A DNA stretch of 64,000 bases from Archivesica marissinica (taxonomy: Eukaryota; Mollusca; Bivalvia; Venerida; Vesicomyidae). The translations under genes were made by a program, and so were the position numbers. Below the pieces are notes generated by a model that was not told the origin of the DNA, ran no database searches, and worked only from the letters and a program-made list of their open reading frames with translations. Positions 43,873 through 56,916 of this stretch are shown here, piece by piece (position 1 is the stretch's first letter; every line of letters starts with the position of its first letter). The stretch covers positions 48,466,557 to 48,530,556 of the forward strand of contig CM026395.1 of the NCBI GenBank assembly GCA_014843695.1, written 5' to 3'.

Positions 43873-44391
43873 GAATGTAACAAGATGTTTTTTTATATAT
43901 GAAGAATAATCATAATCCAATCAGAACGCTCGTTTCAACGCTCGCTTCGACGCGAATTGCACCGCTTTAGAATTTTTCAAAACAAATTGAAAATGCTACG
44001 AAATCTCTTTTTGACGTACATTTTTGCCGAATAAACCTACACGTTAGTGGAAACACATTTTATTGATAATGTTATTCACAGTTAAAACTCTCCCGTCGAA
44101 GATTTATTTTTGTTGCTGACAGAACCCGTGTCCTAGTACGGAAATGTGACCTGCTATGGCCATTGTTTGTGGCAATTGTTTGCAAAGTATACATGCATGC
44201 AGCTTAAAGTTGTGTTTTATTTGAAGAACAATATAAATACTCGGGATAGGCGTTATATTTGGACAGATTTGTACAAAATTGTCTCAGATAGGGCCATTTT
44301 ACTGATCGATGCGAAATCTGACATCCCACAGAGTAGAATCCCTGTACTTAAATATATATACTAGTACCCCCAAACGTGCCGAATCCCTGTG
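43873..44391 (+). mobile_element. hAT-like foldback element, partial copy inside the LINE
   Basis: This is the same sequence as 57534-58035 in opposite orientation, including 'gcatgcagcttaaagttgtg' and the terminal 'caaacgtgccgaatccctgt'. Only one of the two long terminal arms is present. Its right edge at 44391 passes directly into the LINE reading frame. The small ORF over it recurs in the other copy and is not called a gene. Confidence 0.8.
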
Positions 44392-46075
44392 GTTAAGATA
44401 GGGAGGACGGTATGGTCAAACAGTTTTATTATTAGATCGAAAGGAAGGCACGCATTATTAATTTTTGTTAAGAGAAGATACATGGCTTTATTTGCTTGTT
44501 GTACGACATGTTTGCGTGCTTGAAAAAATGAACCGTTACTGGAAAAAGTAGTCCCTAAATAGTGGTAATTGTTTGTGATTTCGAGAATTATATCCCCAAG
44601 GTTAAATTGAAAATTTCTAAGATTTCTTGCCCCAAAAATTACAACCTTAGTTTTATTTGTATTAACACTAAGACGCCATGCCATTCTTGGCAATACAGGT
44701 TAAAAGAATGTAAAGTATTTTGGAAGTCTATTTGTGAATTTGAGACAATCATAGTGTCATCGGCATAGAGTAAGACTAGAAGTTTAAGCCAGTACTCAGC
44801 ATCGAGTGTATCTGTCATCTCTATACCAGAGGATCCATGTGATTCCAGATGTTCCTGCAAGTCATTCAGGTATATGGAAAATAATATTGGGCTTAAGTTC
44901 TCTCCCTGTCGTACACCTGAATGTGAGGAAAAACACTCCGAAAATACTCCTTGATGAGAAATTCTTGATTTTATGTTTTGGTACATATTAAATATGACAT
45001 TTAGTATCTTTCCATTAATATTAGATTTAAGTAATTTTTGCCACAAACCAACTCTCCAGACTTTATCAAAAGCGGCAGAGAAATCTACAAAACCACAGAA
45101 CAGCTTCTGTTTCTTCTTTTTCAAGATTTCTATGAGCGAGTATAAGGTAAAAATATGATCCGAGCAACTGTAATGCTTACGAAAGCCTGCCTGATTTTCA
45201 TTTAGCAAATTATTTGACTCTAAATATAATGATATTCTTTGGTTAAGTACAGCAGTGAACATCTTCCCGAGAGTGCTTGGAATAGTTATCGGACGATAAA
45301 ACTCTGGTTTTTTACAATCGCCTTTATATTTGTAAATTGGGATAATGTATCCGTCAAGCCATGAATTTGGGATAAAGCCAGTATTTAGAATAATATTGAA
45401 TAATTTTGTATATACAGGCAGTAATAGATGTTTTGTGTGTTTTATATATTCGTTTAAAATATTATCTGAAGGGCTTGACGCATTACCATTGTTTAAATTT
45501 TTAATGCATTTTGAGATTTCATCTATTATTTCCATATTTAATAGTTCGTTTGAGATTGTGTTATTTAACATTTCGCTCAAGTCGATATCAACATTATGTT
45601 TCTGGGTTATTTATACTTTTAAAGTATTCATAAAATTCCGATACAGTTGGTGACTCATGTGCTTTTATTATCAAGTGTTATTATTTTTTCGGAAATTTGT
45701 TTTCGCATCGTGGTAATGTGTCCTAGCTTTATGACAATTTGAACCAAACCATGTTTTATTATTAGCATTTAAATAATGCTTATTATAAATGACTCGTTTC
45801 TTAAAGGACAGGTTAGCTGAGTCTGAAAACAATATCTGTAAATGTTCACTAACCGTTTCTATTGATTCTTTGTAGTGTGGGTACATAAATAATTGATTTT
45901 CAATGCAGTTCAGTTTTTCTAGATTGATATTAGTCACGGATTCATCCGCGTTTTGGGACTGCCATGGTGGTTTCTTGTAATTTATGTAGTCGTTTGAATC
46001 AGTACCATTAAAATGTGTTACCTTTTTAAATGAGAATTCAAGAGCGCAGTGACCATCAGAGAAAAGCACAGCTGT
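44392..46075 (-). pseudogene. Non-LTR retrotransposon (LINE) reverse transcriptase, decayed
   Basis: The longest frame (44639-45580) contains 'FYRPITIPSTLGKMF', 'GFVDFSAAFDKVW', 'SGVRQGENLSPILFSIYLND' and 'LLYADDTMIVSNS', the fingers, palm and catalytic Y-A-D-D box of an APE-type LINE. A downstream frame (to 44361) carries 'VNTNKTKVVIFGARN' and 'YHYLGTTFSSNGSF', the region after the palm. An upstream frame (45671-46069) is the linker before RT. At least three frame breaks separate them. The endonuclease domain is absent, so the copy is 5'-truncated near 46075. I do not assign a clade. Confidence 0.9.
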
Positions 46076-47109
46076 TTTGACTGTGAATCGATTGTTTCAC
46101 CAAACGATAGCGTATATCAGAGCAAAAAATTGTAACCAGTCAAAGATACAATGAACACAGACTGTGTATCGATTTTTCTTTAACTGGAAAGCGCCGTCGT
46201 CAATGGTAAATAAAACCAGTCCTGTATGAAAGGTTAAAATATGGCACAAACGTTATTTATGCCGATTTTGTGTGCAATTTTCTGAAAATCGCCAAATTGA
46301 AATTTTAGGAGCCATTTCTATCGCAAAATCGCCATTTGGCTCTTGTGGCGACTGACAGCGTGGCCCCTGGGATCACAGGTTCGATCCCCCGTCTGACTTT
46401 ATTTACCCTCGCCTCCGGCGAACCATATGGTCATAAACTGACGTAACATTTATGTTTTATTGCCTTGTGTATAATACCCCACAATAAACAGACCAGAACA
46501 TATTACATGTGGTCTTTACACAGCTGATATGATCATGCAGTGACCTATGACATATATTTATAAATACCATTTGTACAATGTACTAGTAGGTAGATTTAAA
46601 CTTAAATTTTCTGAAAATGAAATCTCTGTATGTAAAATTTTCTGAAAATGAATTCTCGCGCACGCGCATATTACTTTTGGGGAAAAACAAGCATCTTCAT
46701 TCATTATTTTCAGAAAACAGTATGTTATTTGGCCGGTAATCAATTTGAACATGTTAAATGTTGATATGAATCCACTTCTCGGGAGTCTGTTTGCAATCGT
46801 GGGTTGTTTTTGGGGCATTTAAAGTAGCAGGCCTATATATGGAGCTAGCTAGTTGAGGAACAGGCGTCGATATATTTTGCCTGGTCAGTCAAATAAATAT
46901 ATTTTAACACCAATACTATTAATTGGGCCGTATTGAGTTTCTGATAATATCAAGTTAAAAAGTGAACAATCGACAGACTGGCACCCAGGCTAGTGTACGA
47001 TGATGATGATTGAGCTTATTTACCCTCGCCGCCGGCGAACCATATGGGCGAGTTTGGCTAGCGTACATGCATAGAATGGCTTTATATATGGAGTAATCGA
47101 TACACTATT
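46076..47109. other. Spacer with small repeat fragments
   Basis: No gene is recognised. A 28-bp piece of SINE family A ('gggatcacaggttcgatccc') lies near 46371-46398. The phrase 'ttatttaccctcgcc' with 'ccggcgaaccatatgg' occurs near 46398 and 47017 and marks a further dispersed repeat. Confidence 0.5.
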
Positions 47110-47269
47110 CACAGACGGATCTGTAGTCCAGTGATCGCAGGTTCGACCCCCCGTCTGACCCTAATAAAATTAACAGTCTTTCAGATGGGATGTTAAACCA
47201 AGGTCTTGTGTCGGTGCGTTACACCGTGCACGTAAAAGAAATGGAATTGGTCTCTGTCTGTATCATGTA
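47110..47269 (+). mobile_element. SINE family A copy with a deleted head
   Basis: It begins 'cacagacggatctgtagtcc' and jumps from 'agtga' to 'tcgcaggttcga', so the middle of the tRNA-like head is missing. It then follows family A to 'ctgtctgtatcatgtac'. Confidence 0.85.
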
Positions 47270-47323
47270 CTAGCGGACAGAAAGACATATATATGGAGCA
47301 TATAGTTAACATGATTGTAACTA

Positions 47324-47491
47324 CAGTCAAACCTGTGTTAGTGGTCACCTCTATTAAGCAGCCAACATGTATTAAGCAGATTCCCACCATGTTCTTTTAT
47401 TCTATTATTTCACCTCTATTAAGCAGCCACCTGTGCTAAGCAGTCTCTTTCTGTGATTCCCTTGGTTGGCTGCTAAAGACAGATTTGACTG
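47324..47491. mobile_element. CAGTCAAACC-type MITE, TA target
   Basis: This 168-bp copy starts 'cagtcaaacctgtgttagtg' and ends 'aagacagatttgactg', with TA on both sides. It has more changes than the copies at 18022 and 39379. Confidence 0.88.
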
Positions 47492-47493
47492 TA

Positions 47494-47821
47494 TATCAAG
47501 TGTTTGCCTTTACAAATCATTATTCATTAACATATTTCTTCACTATCTAAATGACATGCGGAAATCTTATTCATTGATTAGTGTATTACACAACTTGAAC
47601 TTAAATATCAAAAAGTATGTATACAGTATAAAGCACAATTGTCAACAGTAGGGTGTATTGATCTATAGCTACATAGTGTAATGATAACTACGTAATTGTT
47701 ATGTTAAGAACAAAAATATATATATATGCAACTAATACACTATGTTCTAATTACATGTAATTAATAATACACACACTTTTCTCAAAATATAGGATGATGT
47801 ATGTTAGATTTATTATAACCG
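47494..47821. other. Spacer without recognisable gene
   Basis: AT-rich, with a TA run near 47718. Nothing recognised. Confidence 0.5.
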
Positions 47822-49261
47822 CCATGTTATATGTTTTATGGCGATGAACCGTTTTGTGGCGATGAACATGTTATATGTTTTATGGCGATGAACATGTTAT
47901 ATGTTTTATGGCGATGAACATGTTATATGTTTTGTGGCGATGAACATGTTATATGTTTTATGGCAATGAACATGTTATATGTTTTATGGCGATGAACATG
48001 TTATATGTTTTATGGCGATGAACCGTTTTGTGGCGATGAACATGTTATATGTTTTGTGGCGATGAACATGTTATATGTTTTGTGGCGATGAACATGTTAT
48101 ATGTTTTGTGGCGATGAACATGTTATATGTTTTATGGCGATGAACATGTTATATGTTTTATAGCGATGAACATGTTATATGTTTTATGGCGATGAACCGT
48201 TTTGTGGCGATGAACATGTTATATGTTTTATGGCAATGAACATGTTATATGTTTTATGGCGATGAACCGTTTTGTGGCGATGAACATGTTATATGTTTTG
48301 TGGCGATGAACATGTTATATGTTTTGTGGCGATGAACATGTTATATGTTTTATGGCGATGAACCGTTTTGTGGCGATGAACATGTTATATGTTTTATGGC
48401 GATGAACCGTTTTGTGGCGATGGACATGTTATATGTTTTGTGGCGATGAACATGTTATATGTTTTGTGGCGATGAACATGTTTTATGGCGATGAACATGT
48501 TATATGTTTTATGGCAATGAACATGTTATATGTTTTATGGTGATGAACCGTTTTGTGGCGATGAACATGTTATATGTTTTGTGGCGATGAACATGTTATA
48601 TGTTTTATGGCGATGAACATGTTATATGTTTTATGGCAATGAACATGTTATATGTTTTATGGCGATGAACATGTTATATGTTTTATGGCAATGAACATGT
48701 TATATGTTTTATGGCAATGAACATGTTATATGTTTTATGGCGATGAACCGTTTTGTGGCGATGAACATGTTATATGTTTTATGGCGATGAACATGTTATA
48801 TGTTTTATGGCAATGAACATGTTATATGTTTTATGGCAATGAACATGTTATATGTTTTGTGGCGATGAACATGTTATATGTTTTGTGGCGATGAACATGT
48901 TATATGTTTTGTGGCGATGAACATGTTATATGTTTTATGGCGATGAACATGTTATATGTTTTGTGGCGATGAACATGTTATATGTTTTGTGGCGATGAAC
49001 ATGTTATATGTTTTGTGGCGATGAACATGTTTTGTGGCGATGAACAATTGTTATATGTTTTGTAGCGATGAACATGTTATATGTTTTGTGGCGATGAACA
49101 TGTTATATGTTTTGTAGCGATGAACATGTTATATGTTTTGTGGCGATGAACATGTTATATGTTTTGTAGCGATGAACATGTTATATGTTTTGTGGCGATG
49201 AACATGTTTTGTGGCGATGAACATGTTATATGTTTTGTGGCGATGAACATGTTATATGTTT
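47822..49261. repeat. 26-bp minisatellite array, about 56 copies
   Basis: The unit is 'catgttatatgttttatggc' plus 'gatgaa', with 'tgtggc', 'tggcaa' and 'tagc' variants. Shortened copies reading 'aaccgttttgtggcgatgaa' recur at intervals. A smaller block of the same family lies at 53719-54057, where it precedes the second copy of the duplicated segment. Confidence 0.97.
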
Positions 49262-49986
49262 ATGCCAAATAAAATATATTGATAGACATATCTTTTAAAT
49301 TCTAACCATTCATTTTTCGGAAAATGCTTATTTTAATACACATTAGATTATAAAGAAAATTACAGTCTCATTTCATTCAATGTATAATTTGGTTGAAATA
49401 CTTAACCCTTTCAACACCACAGACCTCTAAATAGGCTTACAAAAGTGTAGATCCAGATGAGCCGGCTCGTGACGAGCCGTCTCATCAGGATCTGCACTTT
49501 TTGCCAGTGATATGACTATTTTTAGACATAATTACCCATTTTGATAAATGAACTTGTCCAAATGTGATTTTCTGATTCATTTATTGGTTTATGAATATCA
49601 TGGACCAGTCCATGTGAGTTACTTGGTGTTGAATGGGTTAAGTGATTTTTGCAGTGATGTTGTTCAATGTTTTCATGAACTTGTAAATATGTACATAAAT
49701 GTTGTTATGTTAATGTTGTAAATAAAATAAAAATAAAATTTAAAAAAAATGTTTGAGCAGACTGCAAACCAGTGACAGTATTGCAGCAAGTTAGCTGTCC
49801 ATTGATTTAAACTGAATGATAATAAATATGAACGTTCAGGATATGTATTGTTGTTGTGTATCATAGAGACTGAGAATAAATATGTTTCCATAACATTCCC
49901 AGGGTCATAAGTCTCTTGGAGTGGTGTCCCTTTGATAAATGAAAACACATTTATGTTCAAATAAAGGAACACCACCTTATACTCGT
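49262..49986. other. Duplicated segment, copy 1
   Basis: Sequence from 'atgccaaataaaatatattg' onward, including a piggyBac-like MITE and a stretch ending 'acaccaccttatactcgtct', recurs at 54058-54782 at a constant offset of 4,796 bp with almost no change. It contains no recognisable gene. The 142-codon ORF crossing it also runs into the 37-bp array and is present in both copies only because the segment is duplicated. Confidence 0.9.
49406..49637. mobile_element. piggyBac-like MITE with TTAA target
   Basis: TTAA flanks both sides (49402-49405 and 49638-49641). The ends are 'ccctttcaacacca' and the complement 'cccattcaacacca'. The centre is a near-perfect palindrome of about 45 bp: 'agatccagatgagccggctc' and its complement around 'gtgac'. 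Confidence 0.9.
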
Positions 49987-52900
49987 CTTTAAATAAACGT
50001 GTATATATCTGTAAGCCATAGCCCCTTAAATAAATGTATATATATATATCTGTAAGCCATAGTCCCATAAATAAATGTATATATATATATCTGTAAGCCA
50101 TAGCCCCTTAAATAAATGTATATATATATATATATGTAAGCCATAGCCCCTTAAATAAATGTATATATATATATCTGTAAGCCATAGTCCCATAAATAAA
50201 TGTATATATATATATCTGTAAGCCATAGCCCCTTAAATAAATGTATATATATATATCTGTAAGCCATAGCCCCTTAAATAAATGTATATATATATATCTG
50301 TAAGCCATAGTCCCATAAATAAATGTATATATATATATCTGTAAGCCATAGCCCCTTAAATAAATGTATATATATATATCTGTAAGCCATAGTCCCATAA
50401 ATAAATAAATGTGTATATATCTGTAAGCCATAGTCCCTTAAATAAATGTATATATATTCTGTAAGCCATAGCCCCTTAAATAAATGTGTATATATCTGTA
50501 AGCCATAGCCCCTTAAATAAATGTGTATATATCTGTAAGCCATAGCCCCTTAAATAAATGTGTATATATCTGTAAGCCATAGCCCCTTAAATAAATGTGT
50601 ATATATCTGTAAGCCATAGCCCCTTAAATAAACGTGTATATATCTGTAAGCCATAGCCCCTTAAATAAATGTGTATATATCTGTAAGCCATAGCCCCTTA
50701 AATAAATGTGTATATATCTGTAAGCCATAGCCCCTTAAATAAATGTGTATATATCTGTAAGCCATAGCCCCTTAAATAAATGTGTATATATCTGTAAGCC
50801 ATAGCCCCTTAAATAAATGTGTATATATCTGTAAGCCATAGCCCCTTAAATAAATGTGTATATATCTGTAAGCCATAGCCCCTTAAATAAATGTGTATAT
50901 ATCTGTAAGCCATAGTCCCTTAAATAAATGTGTATATATATCTGTAAGCCATAGCCCCTTAAATAAATGTGTATATATTCTGTAAGCCATAGCCCCTTAA
51001 ATAAATGTGTATATATCTGTAAGCCATAGCCCCTTAAATAAATGTATATATATATCTGTAAGCCATAGTCCCTTAAATAAATGTATATATATATCTGTAA
51101 GCCATAGCCCCTTAAATAAATGTATATATATTCTGTAAGCCATAGCCCCTTAAATAATGTATATTTTGTGGTTTTTATATATCTGTAAGCCATAGCCCCT
51201 TAAATAAATGTGTATATATCTGTAAGCCATAGCCCCTTAAATAAATGTATATATATATCTGTAAGCCATAGCCCCTTAAATAAATGTGTATATATCTGTA
51301 AGCCATAGCCCCTTAAATAAATGTGTATATATCTGTAAGCCATAGCCCCTTAAATAAACGTGTATATATCTGTAAGCCATAGCCCCTTAAATAAATGTGT
51401 ATATATCTGTAAGCCATAGCCCCTTAAATAAATGTGTATATATCTGTAAGCCATAGCCCCTTAAATAAATGTGTATATATCTGTAAGCCATAGCCCCTTA
51501 AATAAATGTGTATATATCTGTAAGCCATAGCCCCTTAAATAAATGTGTATATATCTGTAAGCCATAGCCCCTTAAATAAATGTGTATATATCTGTAAGCC
51601 ATAGCCCCTTAAATAAATGTATATATATATCTGTAAGCCATAGTCCCTTAAATAAATGTATATATATATCTGTAAGCCATAGCCCCTTAAATAAATGTGT
51701 ATATATCTGTAAGCCATAGCCCCTTAAATAAATGTGTATATATCTGTAAGCCATAGTCCCTTAAATAAATGTGTATATATCTGTAAGCCATAGTCCCTTA
51801 AATAAATGTGTATATATCTGTAAGCCATAGTCCCTTAAATAAATGTGTATATATCTGTAAGCCATAGTCCCTTAAATAAACGTGTATATATCTGTAAGCC
51901 ATAGTCCCTTAAATAAATGTGTATATATCTGTAAGCCATAGTCCCTTAAATAAATGTGTATATATCTGTAAGCCATAGTCCCTTAAATAAATGTATATAT
52001 ATATCTGTAAGCCATAGTCCCTTAAATAAATGTATATATATATATCTGTAAGCCATAGTCCCTTAAATAAATGTATATATATCTGTAAGCCATAGCCCCT
52101 TAAATAAATGTGTATATATCTGTAAGCCATTTTCCCTTAAATAAATGTATATATATCTGTAAGCCATAGTCCCTTAAATAAATGTGTATATATCTGTAAG
52201 CCATAGTCCCTTAAATAAACGTGTATATATCTGTAAGCCATAGTCCCTTAAATAAACGTGTATATATCTGTAAGCCATAGTCCCTTAAATAAATGTGTAT
52301 ATATCTGTAAGCCATAGTCCCTTAAATAAATGTATATATATATCTGTAAGCCATAGTCCCTTAAATAAATGTATATATATATATCTGTAAGCCATAGTCC
52401 CTTAAATAAATGTATATATATCTGTAAGCCATAGCCCCTTAAATAAATGTGTATATATCTGTAAGCCATTTTCCCTTAAATAAATGTATATATATCTGTA
52501 AGCCATAGCCCCTTAAATAAATGTGTATATATCTGTAAGCCATAGCCCCTTAAATAAATGTGTATATATCTGTAAGCCATAGCCCCTTAAATAAATGTGT
52601 ATATATCTGTAAGCCATAGCCCCTTAAATAAATGTGTATATATCTGTAAGCCATAGCCCCTTAAATAAATGTGTATATATCTGTAAGCCATAGTCCCTTA
52701 AATAAATGTATATATATATCTGTAAGCCATAGCCCCTTAAATAAATGTGTATATATCTGTAAGCCATAGTCCCTTAAATAAATGTATATATATATATCTG
52801 TAAGCCATAGCCCCTTAAATAAATGTATATATATATCTGTAAGCCATAGCCCCTTAAATAAATGTGTATATATCTGTAAGCCATAGTCCCTTAAATAAAT

Positions 52901-53282
52901 GTATATATATATCTGTAAGCCATAGCCCCTTAAATAAATGTGTATATATCTGTAAGCCATAGTCCCTTAAATAAATGTATATATATATATCTGTAAGCCA
53001 TAGCCCCTTAAATAAATGTGTATATATCTGTAAGCCATAGCCCCATAAATAAATGTGTATATATATGTAAGCCATAGCCCCTTAAATAAATGTTTATATA
53101 TCTGTAAGCCATAGCCCCTTAAATAAATGTATATATATATATCTGTAAGCCATAGCCCCTTAAATAAATGTGTATATATCTGTAAGCCATAGCCCCATAA
53201 ATAAATGTGTATATATCTGTAAGCCATAGTCCCTTAAATAAATGTGTATATATATGTAAGCCATAGCCCCTTAAATGAATGT
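49987..53282. repeat. 37-bp TA-rich minisatellite array, about 88 copies
   Basis: The unit is 'ttaaataaatgtgtatatat' plus 'ctgtaagccatagcccc'. The internal TA run varies in length (37- to 41-bp units), and 'tagtccc' replaces 'tagcccc' in long blocks near 51750-52500. A block of about 339 bp recurs near 51909 and 52248. Copies with 'cataaataaatg' cluster at the left end. Confidence 0.97.
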
Positions 53283-53290
53283 GTATATAT

Positions 53291-53718
53291 TAGGGATGGC
53301 AACGAATGGTGATTGTGATATTCGGATGATCTTCCGAACGAATATTCGAATATTCGCAAATTTCTTCAACTTTCGATTTCCACTACAGTTAGTACCTGTA
53401 AAACAAATGCTTCTCAGTTTGTGTCCCGTCAAATAGACTGCATTAATCCCTGTAAGGTGTGAACAACATGTCATCACCCTCCTTTGTTATTTGGAGCCAC
53501 ATCGCGATGACATTTCGCACCTTCGGGCACGCATTGGGTCATTCTTTGTTTTCGAAACTTAATTGATTGAAGTTTAAACAAACATATATATCCTTTTAAA
53601 TTATGATTTAACTGCAATTGATTAAATTTTGATTTGAATTTGTTTTTTAATATTCGAATATGGTTTTAATATTCGAATATTCGGACGTTCGAACGAATAT
53701 TCGAACATTCGTTGCCAT
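53291..53718. mobile_element. hAT-type MITE with TAGGGATGGCAACGAAT ends, right end cut
   Basis: The left end 'tagggatggcaacgaatg' is intact. The right arm reaches 'cattcgttgccat' and then switches to the 26-bp minisatellite, losing its last about 8 bases. Relative to the copy at 56489 the left arm has an extra 'cgaatattcgaa'-type segment. The interior is rich in 'aatattcgaatattcg' palindromes. Confidence 0.85.
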
Positions 53719-54057
53719 ATGTTTTGTGGCGATGAACATGTTATATGTTTTGTGGCGATGAACATGTTTTGTGGCGATGAACAATTGTTATATGTTTTGT
53801 AGCGATGAACATGTTATATGTTTTGTGGCGATGAACATGTTATATGTTTTGTAGCGATGAACATGTTATATGTTTTGTGGCGATGAACATGTTATATGTT
53901 TTGTAGCGATGAACATGTTATATGTTTTGTGGCGATGAACATGTTATATGTTTTGTGGCGATGAACATGTTATATGTTTTGTGGCGATGAACATGTTATA
54001 TGTTTTGTGGCGATGAACATGTTATATGTTTTGTGGCGATGAACATGTTATATGTTT
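53719..54057. repeat. 26-bp minisatellite, second block
   Basis: About 13 copies of the 47822-49261 unit, including the distinctive 'gaacaattgttatatg' copy also found near 49045. It begins directly at the broken MITE end. Confidence 0.95.
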
Positions 54058-54785
54058 ATGCCAAATAAAATATATTGATAGACATATCTTTTAAATTCTA
54101 ACCATTCATTTTTCGGAAAATGCTTATTTTAATACACATTAGATTATAAAGAAAATTACAGTCTCATTTCATTCAATGTATAATTTGGTTGAAATACTTA
54201 ACCCTTTCAACACCACAGACCTCTAAATAGGCTTACAAAAGTGTAGATCCAGATGAGCCGGCTCGTGACGAGCCGTCTCATCAGGATCTGCACTTTTTGC
54301 CAGTGATATGACTATTTTTAGACATAATTACCCATTTTGATAAATGAACTTGTCCAAATGTGATTTTCTGATTCATTTATTGGTTTATGAATATCATGGA
54401 CCAGTCCATGTGAGTTACTTGGTGTTGAATGGGTTAAGTGATTTTTGCAGTGATGTTGTTCAATGTTTTCATGAACTTGTAAATATGTACATAAATGTTG
54501 TTATGTTAATGTTGTAAATAAAATAAAAATAAAATTTAAAAAAAATGTTTGAGCAGACTGCAAACCAGTGACAGTATTGCAGCAAGTTAGCTGTCCATTG
54601 ATTTAAACTGAATGATAATAAATATGAACGTTCAGGATATGTATTGTTGTTGTGTATCATAGAGACTGAGAATAAATATGTTTCCATAACATTCCCAGGG
54701 TCATAAGTCTCTTGGAGTGGTGTCCCTTTGATAAATGAAAACACATTTATGTTCAAATAAAGGAACACCACCTTATACTCGTCTT
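54058..54785. other. Duplicated segment, copy 2
   Basis: This is the same sequence as 49262-49986 at offset 4,796 bp. The match also extends into the 37-bp array to about 55205. I saw only a few substitutions, such as one 'ctgtaagcc' to 'atgtaagcc' change in the array. Confidence 0.9.
54202..54433. mobile_element. piggyBac-like MITE with TTAA target, duplicated copy
   Basis: This copy is carried along in the segmental duplication (same position relative to 49406) and appears identical to it, including the central palindrome and TTAA flanks. Confidence 0.9.
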
Positions 54786-56480
54786 TAAATAAACGTGTAT
54801 ATATCTGTAAGCCATAGCCCCTTAAATAAATGTATATATATATATATGTAAGCCATAGTCCCATAAATAAATGTATATATATATATCTGTAAGCCATAGC
54901 CCCTTAAATAAATGTATATATATATATATATGTAAGCCATAGCCCCTTAAATAAATGTATATATATATATCTGTAAGCCATAGTCCCATAAATAAATGTA
55001 TATATATATATCTGTAAGCCATAGCCCCTTAAATAAATGTATATATATATATCTGTAAGCCATAGCCCCTTAAATAAATGTATATATATATATCTGTAAG
55101 CCATAGTCCCATAAATAAATGTATATATATATATCTGTAAGCCATAGCCCCTTAAATAAATGTATATATATATATCTGTAAGCCATAGTCCCATAAATAA
55201 ATAAATGTGTATATATCTGTAAGCCATAGCCCCTTAAATAAATGTGTATATATCTGTAAGCCATAGCCCCTTAAATAAACGTGTATATATCTGTAAGCCA
55301 TAGCCCCTTAAATAAATGTGTATATATATGTAAGCCATAGCCCCTTAAATAAATGTGTATATATCTGTAAGCCATAGCCCCTTAAATAAATGTGTATATA
55401 TCTGTAAGCCATAGCCCCTTAAATAAATGTATATATATATCTGTAAGCCATAGTCCCTTAAATAAATGTATATATATATCTGTAAGCCATAGCCCCTTAA
55501 ATAAATGTGTATATATCTGTAAGCCATAGCCCCTTAAATAAATGTATATATATCTGTAAGCCATAGCCCCTTAAATAAATGTGTATATATCTGTAAGCCA
55601 TAGCCCCTTAAATAAATGTGTATATATCTGTAAGCCATAGCCCCTTAAATAAATGTGTATATATCTGTAAGCCATAGCCCCTTAAATAAATGTGTATATA
55701 TCTGTAAGCCATAGCCCCTTAAATAAATGTGTATATATCTGTAAGCCATAGCCCCTTAAATAAACGTGTATATATCTGTAAGCCATAGCCCCTTAAATAT
55801 TGTATATATCTGAGCCATAGCCCCTTAAATAAATGTGTATATATCTGTAAGCCATAGCCCCTTAAATAAATGTGTATATATCTGTAAGCCATAGCCCCTT
55901 AAATAAATGTGTATATATCTGTAAGCCATAGCCCCTTAAATAAATGTGTATATATCTGTAAGCCATAGCCCCTTAAATAAATGTATATATATATCTGTAA
56001 GCCATAGCCCCTTAAATAAATGTGTATATATCTGTAAGCCATAGCCCCTTAAATAAATGTATATATATATCTGTAAGCCATAGTCCCTTAAATAAATGTA
56101 TATATATATCTGTAAGCCATAGCCCCTTAAATAAATGTATATATATATCTGTAAGCCATAGCCCCTTAAATAAATGTATATATATATGTAAGCCATAGCC
56201 CCTTAAATAAATGTATATATATATCTGTAAGCCATAGTCCCTTAAATAAATGTATATATATATCTGTAAGCCATAGCCCCTTAAATAAATGTGTATATAT
56301 CTGTAAGCCATAGCCCCTTAAATAAATGTGTATATATCTGTAAGCCATAGCCCCTTAAATAAATGTGTATATATATTCTGTAAGCCATAGCCCCATAAAT
56401 AAATGTGTATATATCTGTAAGCCATAGTCCCTTAAATAAATGTGTATATATATGTAAGCCATAGCCCCTTAAATGAATGT
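54786..56480. repeat. 37-bp TA-rich minisatellite, second block
   Basis: About 45 copies of the 49987-53282 unit. The first about 430 bp repeat the left end of the first block copy for copy; later copies are mostly the 'tagcccc' type. One damaged copy lies near 55795 ('aaatattgtatatatctgag'). Confidence 0.97.
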
Positions 56481-56488
56481 GTATATAT

Positions 56489-56916
56489 TAGGGATGGCAA
56501 CGAATGGTGATTGTGATATTCGGATGATCTTCCGAACGAATATTCGCAAATTTCTTCAACTTTCGATTTCCACTACAGTTAGTACCTGTAAAACAAATGC
56601 TTCTCAGTTTGTGTCCCGTCAAATAGACTGCATTAATCCCTGTAAGGTGTGAACAACAACATGTCATCACCCTCCTTTGTTATTTGGAGCCACATCGCGA
56701 TGACATTTCGCACCTTCGGGCACGCATTGGGTCATTCTTTGTTTTCGAAACTTAATTGATTGAAGTTTAAACAAACATATATATCCTTTTAAATTATGAT
56801 TTAACTGCAATTGATTAAATTTTGATTTGAATTTGTTTTTTAATATTCGAATATGGTTTTAATATTCGAATATTCGGACGTTCGAACGAATATTCGAACA
56901 TTCGTTGCCATCCCTA
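56489..56916. mobile_element. hAT-type MITE, complete copy with 8-bp target duplication
   Basis: It begins TAGGGATGGCAACGAATG and ends with the inverted 'cattcgttgccatcccta'. 'gtatatat' flanks both sides (56481-56488 and 56917-56924). That octamer also occurs naturally in the array, so the duplication is supportive rather than decisive. Confidence 0.85.

Noticed and set aside
44146..44364. 72-residue ORF also present at 57561-57779
   Set aside because: It is shared only because both lie in copies of the foldback element's arm. It has no transposase motif.
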